Origin: Chryseobacterium pennae
GTDB lineage: Bacteria > Bacteroidota > Bacteroidia > Flavobacteriales > Weeksellaceae
NCBI RefSeq assembly: GCF_003385515.1
Contig: NZ_QNVT01000035.1
Span: forward strand, 1 to 60,614
Direction: 5' to 3'
DNA length: 60,614 nucleotides
Below are positions 41,780 through 51,099 of this stretch, in pieces. The position numbers and the translations under genes are program-made. The notes below the pieces were generated by a model that did not search any database, was not told the DNA's origin, and worked only from the letters and a program-made list of their open reading frames with translations. Numbering within the stretch: the stretch's first letter is position 1; the number at the start of each line of letters is the position of its first letter.

Positions 41780-44578
41780 TTATTTCTTAATAGCTTTCAC
41801 TGTTTGTTTAGAACCATCTTTCATATTTAATACTACCAGATACATTCCCTGTTTCAGATCCCCTAAATGAAGAACGGAAGAAGGGTTTTCAATTGTTTTT
41901 ACCAGTCTTCCGGAAACATCCAGAACAGAAACTGTTTTTACCTGGTCTACTTTTGAAATATTCAGTATTTCAGTGAATGGATTCGGATATACTTTAATTT
42001 CATTTTTAGCTTTAGCTACTTCTGAGGTTCCAAGGGTCTCTTTATTGATGGTAATGGTAAATGTTCCTTCCATAATATCTTCATTATCATCATAATGCCC
42101 TACATTCACATAATATACGGTTCCTGCAGTCGTTGAAACAGACATTGTTTCTGTTCCGCCACTGCTTCCGCTATCTACAGTATTTTCACAGGTTAAATTA
42201 TTACACGTACCACTGTATAATCCTACCTGAGGGTCAAAGCTACTGTCTGCCGGCATGGTAACTTTTATATCATAAACAGTACCATCTCCTGTAAAAGTGA
42301 ACCACGTACCATCATTCATACCATCCGAACAGATTTCAATAAATCCGTTATTATTTGTAGCTCCTGCAGCATCAGACTGTGTATATATATAAGGGAATAC
42401 AGAAGCTACCAAAGCTCCTGAACAGCTGTCATTTGCAGGCGCCGGCGGAAGTGTTCCTACACAAATATCAAACATCTGTGCTTCTCCTGCTCCTCCATCT
42501 GTATATACTCTTATATAATATGTTTCTCCTACAGTAAGGCCGGAAATAAGTTTCGTCTCATCATACTCTGAACATGCTACATTGGCCAGACTGCTACAAC
42601 TTCCATTCAAAACCTGAAATAAAAGTGAATAGCTATAATCTGCTCCGATAGAACTCATGTTACTCAATGATATGGCGTGAGTATCTGCAGTGGCTGTAAA
42701 CTTAAACCATACATCATCATCTGCTTCTCCGTCACAAGGATCTACCGGTTGGTTTGAATCTGTAGCTCCAAGGGTATGTCCTGATACTTTGCTACCGCAG
42801 TTCATGTCCGGATTTACCGTTAGTGTAACAGCAGCAGTACATTCATCATTCAAAGGAGGTGGAGGGAATGTTCCTACACAGATATTGAAACTTTGAGCCT
42901 GCCCTGTTCCTCCGTAGCTGTACACTCTTACATAATAAGTATCCCCTACAGTAAGACCTGATACAGTTCCGGTGTTAGGATCTGAACAAAGAACACTTGT
43001 TAATCCTCCACAAATTCCGCTTAAAACCTGAAAATAAGCATCGGTGCTGGTTCCTGTTCCTGCCGCTTGTACATTTTTAAGTGAAATAACGTGGGAGGAA
43101 GCTGTCGCAACAAATTTATACCATACATCATCATCAGGAGTACCATAACATGGATCCGGATCCACTCCGGAATCTGTTGCAGAAAGGGTTGTTCCTGGAG
43201 TAGCTATTCCACAATTCAGATCTGGGTTTATGGCCAGAGTAACTGCGTTATCACACTCATCGTTGGCTGGCGGCGGTGGAAATGTCCCAATACAGATTTT
43301 AAAGCTTTGTGCATACTGTGTTCCATCTTCATAACTGTAAACTCTTATATAATATACTTCTCCCGGATTAAGACCATTCACTATTCCTGTATCGGGATCT
43401 GAGCATAAAATACTGGTCATGTTTCCACAAGCTCCACTGAACACCTGAAAATAAGTATCAGTATCTGAATCTGAACCAGCCGAAGTGATATTTTTAAGTG
43501 AAACCACATGAGTAGAAGCTGTAGCGGTAAATTTATACCACACATCATCATCAGGAGTACCATAACATGGATCCGGATCCAATCCGGAATCTGTTGCAGA
43601 AAGGGTTGTTCCTGCTGTAGCACTTCCACAGTTCATATCTGGGTTTACAGTTAGGGTAACAGCACTTGTACATTCATCATTGGATGGTGGTGGTGGTGCT
43701 GTTTTGAATTTTATTTCAGTACATCCTGAAGATTCCCCTCCGGTTCCTACTGAAGTTACCTTAAGATAATAAGTTACACCGGTAGAAAGAGGAGATAAGG
43801 GAGTAAAGCTCGTTGTGGTTACGGTTTGCTGATTAGCAACATCTGTTCCTCCCGGAGTAGTTCCTATTGAAACTTTATAGCTTGAAGCTCCAGATGATGC
43901 ACTCCAGGTAATCACAGGAGACAGAGGTACAAGAACCGCATTATTGAGCGGATAAGTTACAACAGGACAAGAAGGTATCGGGCTTGGGATAAGCCCTATC
44001 AGACTGATAACAGACCTGGTCCCCTGCAGATTTCCCCACTCAGGATCTGTAGGATCCGGATCATTACTATCCGATTTATACAAAATAGATTTGTTCTGTG
44101 CATTAGGGTCATCAAATACAGAAAATGAATCATCATCAGAATCATAATCCGGAGTACTTTCATGCACTGCAACTACCAAGTTCTGTGTATTGTTATAAGT
44201 AAATGGGGTAGTAAATGCTACCTCCAAAACACCATTCGTATTGGTAACTGTTCCTGAAAAAACTTCTGTAAGTTCTGCAACAGGAACCCAATCACTGCCT
44301 GATGTAAAATTGGTTTTGGAACTATGGCCGAGATAAATCGTCCAGTTGGCTGAATTGGTAAAATCCGCAGATGGGTTTACATACAATTTAAGCCCCGAAA
44401 CAGTTCCCGCTGCTGCAGCATTAATTTCCTGTTTGGTAAAAATCTGCTGAGAATAGGAATATCCGTAATTTGTATTGATTGGAATATTTCCAACTGTCGT
44501 GCTCCCCTCTCCTAGGGTAATTTGAGCATTCAAGATTAAACTTACCATGAGTAAGTATAAGAGTAAGATTTTCTTCAT
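41780..44578 (-). CDS. T9SS type A secreted protein with three PPC-like repeats
   Basis: This 932-residue secreted protein has a signal peptide (1-19, ...LILNAQ) and an N-terminal domain (about 20-200, ITLGEGSTTVGNIPIN; FTYNNTQNLVVAVHE). A fibronectin-III-like domain follows (about 205-300, VITWSASSGASSYKVSIG). Then come three similar units joined by proline linkers (PPPPSNDEC, PPPPANDEC, PPPPLNDEC) with the pattern C-x-AVTL-x5-D-x-NCG ... DDDVWYKF. A fourth divergent unit (NDSCSGALVASVFPY; NDGTWFTFTGDG) and a type A T9SS domain (IKVYPNPFTEILNIS ... VKAIKK) end it. The units look like PPC/carbohydrate-binding-like beta domains. The gene is paralogous to the next gene, which has one unit fewer. 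Probably extracellular; function unknown. Confidence 0.9.
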   Translation of the reverse strand: MKKILLLYLLMVSLILNAQITLGEGSTTVGNIPINTNYGYSYSQQIFTKQEINAAAAGTVSGLKLYVNPSADFTNSANWTIYLGHSSKTNFTSGSDWVPVAELTEVFSGTVTNTNGVLEVAFTTPFTYNNTQNLVVAVHESTPDYDSDDDSFSVFDDPNAQNKSILYKSDSNDPDPTDPEWGNLQGTRSVISLIGLIPSPIPSCPVVTYPLNNAVLVPLSPVITWSASSGASSYKVSIGTTPGGTDVANQQTVTTTSFTPLSPLSTGVTYYLKVTSVGTGGESSGCTEIKFKTAPPPPSNDECTSAVTLTVNPDMNCGSATAGTTLSATDSGLDPDPCYGTPDDDVWYKFTATASTHVVSLKNITSAGSDSDTDTYFQVFSGACGNMTSILCSDPDTGIVNGLNPGEVYYIRVYSYEDGTQYAQSFKICIGTFPPPPANDECDNAVTLAINPDLNCGIATPGTTLSATDSGVDPDPCYGTPDDDVWYKFVATASSHVISLKNVQAAGTGTSTDAYFQVLSGICGGLTSVLCSDPNTGTVSGLTVGDTYYVRVYSYGGTGQAQSFNICVGTFPPPPLNDECTAAVTLTVNPDMNCGSKVSGHTLGATDSNQPVDPCDGEADDDVWFKFTATADTHAISLSNMSSIGADYSYSLLFQVLNGSCSSLANVACSEYDETKLISGLTVGETYYIRVYTDGGAGEAQMFDICVGTLPPAPANDSCSGALVASVFPYIYTQSDAAGATNNNGFIEICSDGMNDGTWFTFTGDGTVYDIKVTMPADSSFDPQVGLYSGTCNNLTCENTVDSGSSGGTETMSVSTTAGTVYYVNVGHYDDNEDIMEGTFTITINKETLGTSEVAKAKNEIKVYPNPFTEILNISKVDQVKTVSVLDVSGRLVKTIENPSSVLHLGDLKQGMYLVVLNMKDGSKQTVKAIKK

Positions 44579-44769
44579 ATATTTTTTTTAGATGTTAATT
44601 CAATCACTAAATTAGTAATAATTCAAACAAAACACTCAAAACAAGATAAAAACAAATTAAAAATCTATAATAAATCAACATTCTGCTTCGATTTTGTTTA
44701 TTTGAAAACTATTTTACATATTTAAATTTAGATTAGAATAAAATTTAAGTTGTTCTTATAAAAAACAAT

Positions 44770-44794
44770 AAAGGCGAATCACAGATCCGCCTTT
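44770..44794 (-). terminator. Terminator of the second type A secreted gene
   Basis: AAAGGCGAATC and GATCCGCCTTT form an 11-bp stem with one wobble and a 3-nt loop on the minus strand, followed by a T-rich stretch. It begins 12 bp past the stop. Confidence 0.87.
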
Positions 44795-44806
44795 ATTTAG
44801 AACTAA

Positions 44807-47200
44807 TTATTTCTTGATAGCTTTTATTACTTGTTGAGAACCATCTTTCATATTCAGTACTACCATATACATTCCCTGTTTCAGATCACCTAAATGAAGT
44901 GCAGAAGAAGGGTTTTCAATTGTTTTCACCAATCTGCCTGAAACATCCAGAAGAGAGACCGATTTTACCTGGTCTGTTTTTGAAATATTCAGTACCTCTG
45001 CGAATGGGTTAGGATATACTTTAATTTCATTCTTATTAGCTTTAGATACTTCTGCAGTTCCAAGAGTTTCTTTATTAATAGTAATCGTAAACGTACCCTC
45101 CATTTGATCTTCACCACCATCATAATGTCCTACATTTACATAGTATACCGTACCTGCAACAGTTGGCACTGACATTGTTTCTTCTGCTCCACCAGTAAGG
45201 CCGTCATCTACTGTATTTACACAGACCAAATTATCACATGTGCCATTATACACCCCTAGCTGAGCATCAAAATTACTTCCTTCCGGCATGGTAACTTTTA
45301 TATTATGAACAGTACCATCTCCTGTAAAGGTGAACCATGTACCATCATTCATAGCATTCGAACAGATGTCAATAATTCCGTCATTATTAGTAGCTCCGGC
45401 TGCGTCAGACTGTGTATAAGCGTAAGGAAATACTGATGCAACCAAAGCACCCAAGCAATTATCATTTACCGGAGGTGGAGGAATAGTTCCTATACAAATA
45501 TCAAAACTCTGTGCCTCACCTGCTCCTCCATCTGTATATACTCTTATATAATAGGTCTCACCTGCAGTAAGGTTTGAAATCACTTTCATATCATCATAAT
45601 CTGAACATTCAATGCTAGTCGGGTTACTGCAATCTCCACTGAATACCTGGAATAACAGTGAATAACTGTCCTCAGTACCAATAGAAATCATGTTACTTAA
45701 TGAAATCACATGTGCAGTAGAGGTTGCCGTAAACTTATACCATACATCATCATCTACTTCCCCGTAACAAGGACTTACAGACTGACTAGACTCAGTAGCT
45801 CCACGGGTGTGTCCGAATGTTTTACTGCTACAGTTCATGTTCGGATTTACTGTTAATGTAATTGCTGTAGTACAATCGTCATTTGTTGGTGGTGGTGGCA
45901 ATGTGCCAACACATATATTAAAACTTTGCGCAAATTGTCCTCCTTCATCCATGCTATATACTCTTACATAATAAGTTTCACCTACTGTAAGTCCTTCAGC
46001 AATACTAACCCCTGAATATGATGAACATACAATACTTGTCAAACCATTACAGTCTCCACTGAATATTTGAAATCCAATATAATCACTATCTTCTGATCCC
46101 ACAGAAGCTACATTTGAAAGTGAAATGATATGACCTGAATCTGTAGCGGTAAATTTGTACCATACATCATCATCGGGAGTACCATAACACGGGTCAATGT
46201 CTACACTGGAATCTGTTGCAGCTAAAGTAGTTCCTGCAGTAACAGCCCCACAATTCATATCTGGGTTTACCGTTAAAGTGACAGCAGCAGCACACTCATC
46301 ATTAGAAGGTGGCGGCGGTGTAGTAGTAAATTTTGTTTCGAAACAACCTGAAGATGAACCTCCTGTTCCCACAGCTATAATCCTTACATAATAGTTTGTA
46401 TTAAGAGAAAGAGGAGCTGACGGAGTAAAACTTGTGGTACTTACTGTTTGCTGATTTACAATATTTGAACCTCCCGGAGTTGTTCCGATGGAGATTTTAT
46501 AACTTGTGGCACCCGCTGATGCATACCATTTAATTTCAGGAGTTACAGGAACCAGTACAGCATTGTTTATCGGAGACATCACATTAGTACAAGATGGCAA
46601 TGCCTTAGGCGTAAGCCCTGTAAAACTAACAACAGGTCTATAGTCTAATAAATTACCATTCCCAGGATCCGATGAATCAACATCTATATAAGAGGTACGG
46701 ATAATTGCACTTTTGGGTGCATAATTAAGATGATGTACATAAAATACCCGGTCGTCACCATAATCTGAACCTGAGCCATTTTCATCCACAGCAATCACCA
46801 GATTCTGTGTATTATTATAAGTAAAAGGGGTAGCAAAAGTAAGCTCTACCATTCCGTTTATATTACTGATGGTACCGGTATAGACCTCTGTAAGGGCTGA
46901 AACCGGAACCCAATCACCTGCAGACGTAAATCCAGTTTTTGAAGTATGCCCCATATAAACAACCCAATCTGAAGAGTTCGTTATAGTTGAAGCCGGGTCC
47001 AGATAGAATTTAAGGCCTGTAATATTTCCGGCGGCATTGGTGTTAATTTCTTCTTTTTTAAATATTTGTTGGGAGTAAGAATAACTCGAAAAATTATCAA
47101 TCGGAACCCGTCCGACTTTAGTGCTTCCTTCCCCTAAGGTAATTTGGGCACTCAAAAACAGGCTTACGGTTAGCAAGCACAAGAGTAAGATTTTCTTCAT
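44807..47200 (-). CDS. T9SS type A secreted protein with two PPC-like repeats (paralogue of 41780)
   Basis: The start is placed at ATG 47200 (MKKILLLCLLTVSLFLSAQ), matching the paralogue; an ATG at 47206 would add two residues. The 797-residue protein follows the same order as its neighbour: signal peptide, N-terminal domain (ITLGEGSTKVGRVPIDN), Fn3-like domain (EIKWYASAGATSYKISIG), two proline-linked units (PPPPSNDECAAAV, PPPPTNDDCTTAI), one divergent unit (NDNCLGALVASVFPY), and a type A T9SS domain (IKVYPNPFAEVLNIS). It lacks the middle unit of the neighbour. The two arose by tandem duplication followed by internal unit gain or loss. Confidence 0.9.
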   Translation of the reverse strand: MKKILLLCLLTVSLFLSAQITLGEGSTKVGRVPIDNFSSYSYSQQIFKKEEINTNAAGNITGLKFYLDPASTITNSSDWVVYMGHTSKTGFTSAGDWVPVSALTEVYTGTISNINGMVELTFATPFTYNNTQNLVIAVDENGSGSDYGDDRVFYVHHLNYAPKSAIIRTSYIDVDSSDPGNGNLLDYRPVVSFTGLTPKALPSCTNVMSPINNAVLVPVTPEIKWYASAGATSYKISIGTTPGGSNIVNQQTVSTTSFTPSAPLSLNTNYYVRIIAVGTGGSSSGCFETKFTTTPPPPSNDECAAAVTLTVNPDMNCGAVTAGTTLAATDSSVDIDPCYGTPDDDVWYKFTATDSGHIISLSNVASVGSEDSDYIGFQIFSGDCNGLTSIVCSSYSGVSIAEGLTVGETYYVRVYSMDEGGQFAQSFNICVGTLPPPPTNDDCTTAITLTVNPNMNCSSKTFGHTRGATESSQSVSPCYGEVDDDVWYKFTATSTAHVISLSNMISIGTEDSYSLLFQVFSGDCSNPTSIECSDYDDMKVISNLTAGETYYIRVYTDGGAGEAQSFDICIGTIPPPPVNDNCLGALVASVFPYAYTQSDAAGATNNDGIIDICSNAMNDGTWFTFTGDGTVHNIKVTMPEGSNFDAQLGVYNGTCDNLVCVNTVDDGLTGGAEETMSVPTVAGTVYYVNVGHYDGGEDQMEGTFTITINKETLGTAEVSKANKNEIKVYPNPFAEVLNISKTDQVKSVSLLDVSGRLVKTIENPSSALHLGDLKQGMYMVVLNMKDGSQQVIKAIKK

Positions 47201-47277
47201 ATACAATTTTTTTAAGGTGTTAATACATTTGCCAAATTAATAATAATTTCAATACAACATTAAAAAAATATTAAAAA

Positions 47278-47305
47278 AAAGCAGTAACTACTAAGTTACT
47301 GCTTT
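47278..47305 (-). terminator. Terminator of the 1149-residue secreted protein gene
   Basis: AAAGCAGTAAC and GTTACTGCTTT form a perfect 11-bp stem with a 6-nt loop; eight or more T follow on the minus strand. Confidence 0.9.
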
Positions 47306-47326
47306 AAATTATTATATTAATCAGTT

Positions 47327-50300
47327 TTATTTCTTAATTGACTTAACCACTTGTTTCGATCCGTCTTTCATATGAAGCACGACTAAATACATTCCTTGTT
47401 TAAGGTCTGCCAAATGAAGTTCAGAAGAAGGTTTTTCAATTGTTTTCACTACTCTTCCTGCAAGATCTACAACAGATACAGACTGTACTTTGGAAATATC
47501 AGAAATATTTAAGGTGTCTGAGAACGGATTAGGATATACTTTAATTTCGTTCTTAGCTGTTGTTACCTCAGAAGTAGAAAGGCTTCCAAACTGATACACA
47601 AAATTATCAATCAATACACTGTTTGCGGGAGAACCTGTATGCCTGAATACAAGCTTATTAATTCCGGCAGGAACTCCCATAATATTTAAAGAATAATTAT
47701 CGATGGTAGAAATATTTGATGCAGTATAGCTATCCAATACTACAAATGTAGAAGTATCTGCAGGATTTGTTAAATAACCAATCTCAACAATTCCACCAGC
47801 AGTAAAGTTAGCTCTCCCTTTAAAACTAATTGTTGCAGTGTTAGAATCTAAACCTATAAATTCAGGCGTTGAAACCATACCTACTCCTGAACTGCTACTA
47901 TAGATATACAGAGCATTAGGAGCACTTGCAACAGTTGTTGAATAAGCAGATACTTTCGCATTACCAACAACAGTTCCTATGCTAGTCCAGCACATAGGAA
48001 GTGTATCAACAGGCGTAGTATCAAAATTCTGAGAATATACCTGTAACGGAGTACATGTAGTAGTAAATATTGCTGCCTGTGACCAAATACTCTTATTTGT
48101 GGCACTACACGCCGAGCGAACCCATACATAATAAGTGGTAGCAGAGCTAAGTCCATTCAAAACAGTACTTGTAGCAGTGCTTGTTCCTGATATAGTTACA
48201 TTAGCAGCAGGTACTGTACTATTGGTAGAATAATAGTACTCATAACCATTTGCAGGTACTGAAGCAGGAGCGTTCCAAGATAAGTCTGATGAAGCAGAAG
48301 TAATATTTGCCACTACCGGAGAATCTGGTTCTATACATGTTGGGATAGGTTCTACAATGAAATCATCAAGATGGAAATAAATATCAGGCGAAGTAGAACT
48401 TGTAGTCGCTACAAAAGCCACTTTAACAGTACCAGAATACGCTGCAAGATCAACAGTTTCCGTTTGCCCTGTATTAGAATAGGTTCCTGCTCCTGTATAT
48501 GTTTTTAGAACATTAGTATTGCTCCAGGTAGTTCCTCCATCTGTAGAAATGATAACTCTAACCTGATGTGTCCCTAATGTCGACTGAGCTGTGGTACCTG
48601 TATAACTGGTAACAGCCATTCTATATCTAATCCTATTTGCCCCTGGAGTTGCACCCAGATTGATTGGCTGAGAAATTAACCAGTCACCGGTGTTTGTTCC
48701 ATATAAATTTAATTTTACAGCCGTATTATTGCCCGTATTAGCAAAACCTGATGCGGCTGCCCATTTACTGCTTCCATACGTCAAAGTAGAATTGGCGGTA
48801 ACGTCACCTTTAGCGACAGACCAGCATACGGGAGTCAATGTACTAAATCCTTGTGAGATGGTTGGTATATTTTCAGATCCACAAACTGTCGTAAAGCTAC
48901 GTTCAGTACATGAAGCTGAAGTACTTGTAGGAGTATAGGCGTTTACTGTATAATAATATTTTGTACTATAATTAAGTGCAGAGGAAAGTGTATATGATGT
49001 AATATTTCCAACATCAACACTGTTCATAACATCAGTTCCACCTGCTGTTGTTCCGACAGATATTTTATACCCAGTTGCATCAGTTACGGCACCCCATGTT
49101 ATTGTTGGCATAACAGAAACTCCCGATGCCCCTGATACAGGCAATGTCACTGTTGGACAACCGATATTTTTTGTAATAAATGATATTTCTGTACATCCGC
49201 TTGCTGTTCCGGTACTGTTCGTAGGCAATATGGTTGCGTAATAAGTAGTACCATATAATAATTGGCTTGCTGCAGGTATAGTATAAGTAAGTACATTTCC
49301 AACATCTACACCGGCCATCACATTGGATCCACCTGATGTAGTTCCCAAATTTAATTTATATGAAGTTGCATTAGGTGAAGCATCCCATTTAAAATTTGGG
49401 GTAATTGACAATCCTGTAGCAGCATTGGTAGGTGCCGTAATAGTGGAGCAATTAGGCGCAACATTAACAGAGGAAATATTAATATTATCCACATAGATAT
49501 CATCACTTCCGTTATCTCCTTTGGCTAAAAATCTTATGATGGCATTAGGACTGGAAGATGCTAAATTCACATAATTTGTGACCCATGGTGAGGTTGATGA
49601 TGTGGAACCAAATGTCATTCCTACATCTGTAAAGGTGACTCCATTGTCTGTTGAGATTTGTATTTTCAAAACATCTGTTCCTGATGGATTTGCGTAATCA
49701 AAACTTAGAATCCTATCACCAGAACCTGACGATAAATTAATATACAAGTCCATATACCCTGAAGCATATTGACAGTTATAGGAATGGAATCTTGCTGCAG
49801 GTGCTACTGCAGATCCACCAATTGTTACGGATCCACTCGTACTTGTCCACCCTGAAGCAGATGCAAACCCACTCCCTGAAGTATCACTCTGTCTCCAGGA
49901 ATTATCGCCCCTTGCCGGCCAGGTTCGCCAATAATCTGCATTAGGCAGATCCAATGTAGAATTACCATTTGCCCAGGTACTGAAGCTTTCAGTAAAAGGC
50001 AAAGTGGCGAAAGTATTTGGGGCAGCCAACCACGTTCCTGGAGTATAAGTAAATGTCAGTCCAGAAGCAGGCACAGTAGTCCCGTTTGTTGTCCCTAAAG
50101 TTGAACTGGAAGTAGCTGTTGTCCCTGCTGTCAGTGAAGTCCAGTTTGTTCCTGTTAAATTATTAATGTCCGAAGCTTCCGATCCTCTTATCCCTACCTG
50201 TCCAGTAAATGTACTTGCTCCGGAAACACAATTTCCATAAACAATAGCTACTGTATGGGAAGTAAGATCTAACTGGATCTGGAAGTTGAGAAGTTGAGAA

Positions 50301-50776
50301 GCAGAACCGGAATTGCTTTGCACATCAGTAAACTGTACAATAAATTTAGTTCCTACAGTCTCATATGAAATTTCAGAGCTTGTTGTGTTTGCGTTCCTTA
50401 GATTTGCTCCAAAACCAGCAAAAGCAGCCTCATGGGTAGTGGGAGTAATCTCACTGGATAGCCCGGTATAAGTAGTGGCACTGGTAGCTCCTCCTAATGT
50501 TACAAAACCATTATTACTGATATAAACAGAGTTATATTTCTGATTATTGTATGTAAAATTGGAGGGTAAAGGAATAGCTGCAGATACTAAATCCGTAGCC
50601 AGGGTAGCTCCCGACTGCCATACTGTTCTTCCTGCGGATAATGGTGCATATGTTCCCACAGATTGTGTAAATCCATATCCGTTATTTGTATTCGGGCTCG
50701 TTATTTGCGGTGGCCCAACCTGTGCAGACACGCTGTAATAAAAAGCGGTCAGGCACGTAAGTAAAATTCTTTTCAT
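47327..50776 (-). CDS. Large T9SS type A secreted protein with cleaved-adhesin-like and fibronectin III domains
   Basis: This 1149-residue protein has a signal peptide (1-18, ...YSVSAQ). An N-terminal beta domain (about 25-250; YNSVYISNNGFVTLGGA) is followed by a MAM/cleaved-adhesin-like domain (PFTESFSTWANGNSTLD; YMDLYINLSSGSGDRILSF), two Fn3-like domains with near-repeated motifs (TSYKLNLGTTSGGSNVM; TGYKISVGTTAGGTDVM), and a second cleaved-adhesin-like domain (ISQGFSTLTPVCWSV; FHLDDFIVEP). A third Fn3 and a third adhesin-like domain (SQNFDTTPVDTLPMCW) follow. The C-terminal type A T9SS domain (IKVYPNPFSDTLNIS ... VVKSIKK) is highly similar to those of the two downstream genes. A surface or released adhesin is the most economical reading. 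Confidence 0.9.
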   Translation of the reverse strand: MKRILLTCLTAFYYSVSAQVGPPQITSPNTNNGYGFTQSVGTYAPLSAGRTVWQSGATLATDLVSAAIPLPSNFTYNNQKYNSVYISNNGFVTLGGATSATTYTGLSSEITPTTHEAAFAGFGANLRNANTTSSEISYETVGTKFIVQFTDVQSNSGSASQLLNFQIQLDLTSHTVAIVYGNCVSGASTFTGQVGIRGSEASDINNLTGTNWTSLTAGTTATSSSTLGTTNGTTVPASGLTFTYTPGTWLAAPNTFATLPFTESFSTWANGNSTLDLPNADYWRTWPARGDNSWRQSDTSGSGFASASGWTSTSGSVTIGGSAVAPAARFHSYNCQYASGYMDLYINLSSGSGDRILSFDYANPSGTDVLKIQISTDNGVTFTDVGMTFGSTSSTSPWVTNYVNLASSSPNAIIRFLAKGDNGSDDIYVDNINISSVNVAPNCSTITAPTNAATGLSITPNFKWDASPNATSYKLNLGTTSGGSNVMAGVDVGNVLTYTIPAASQLLYGTTYYATILPTNSTGTASGCTEISFITKNIGCPTVTLPVSGASGVSVMPTITWGAVTDATGYKISVGTTAGGTDVMNSVDVGNITSYTLSSALNYSTKYYYTVNAYTPTSTSASCTERSFTTVCGSENIPTISQGFSTLTPVCWSVAKGDVTANSTLTYGSSKWAAASGFANTGNNTAVKLNLYGTNTGDWLISQPINLGATPGANRIRYRMAVTSYTGTTAQSTLGTHQVRVIISTDGGTTWSNTNVLKTYTGAGTYSNTGQTETVDLAAYSGTVKVAFVATTSSTSPDIYFHLDDFIVEPIPTCIEPDSPVVANITSASSDLSWNAPASVPANGYEYYYSTNSTVPAANVTISGTSTATSTVLNGLSSATTYYVWVRSACSATNKSIWSQAAIFTTTCTPLQVYSQNFDTTPVDTLPMCWTSIGTVVGNAKVSAYSTTVASAPNALYIYSSSSGVGMVSTPEFIGLDSNTATISFKGRANFTAGGIVEIGYLTNPADTSTFVVLDSYTASNISTIDNYSLNIMGVPAGINKLVFRHTGSPANSVLIDNFVYQFGSLSTSEVTTAKNEIKVYPNPFSDTLNISDISKVQSVSVVDLAGRVVKTIEKPSSELHLADLKQGMYLVVLHMKDGSKQVVKSIKK

Positions 50777-51099
50777 AAATAGTAAAAATAATAGTCAGGC
50801 GATAAAAGTATAAAATATTTAAATATATTTCATAAAATATGTTAAAATAATAAAAAATAAACCTTAAATACTGCTTATTTTTAAATAAAATTAAACAATT
50901 ATTTAATTTTAACACTTATTTACCAAAAAAAACACAAAGAAACACAAACGTCTAATTATCAGTAATTTAATCCCATTTACATTCCCTCTAATCTAAAATA
51001 AAATTCTTCTTCCAATTCAAATAATATCGGCTATTTAATTCGTACAAATAAAAAAAGTGGCCAAAAGCCACTTTTAAAAAACATATCTATTTCTTTTTT
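50777..51099. other. AT-rich gap holding the upstream region of the adhesin gene and the dnaE terminator
   Basis: This 323-bp stretch is extremely AT-rich and supports no gene. The right side (51053-51075) contains the dnaE terminator. The left side should contain the promoter of the leftward adhesin gene, but I see only weak TAnnTTTA-like elements there. Confidence 0.6.
51053..51075 (-). terminator. Terminator of dnaE
   Basis: AAAAGTGGC and GCCACTTTT form a perfect 9-bp stem with a 5-nt loop, followed by a T tract on the minus strand, 24 bp past the dnaE stop. Confidence 0.9.
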
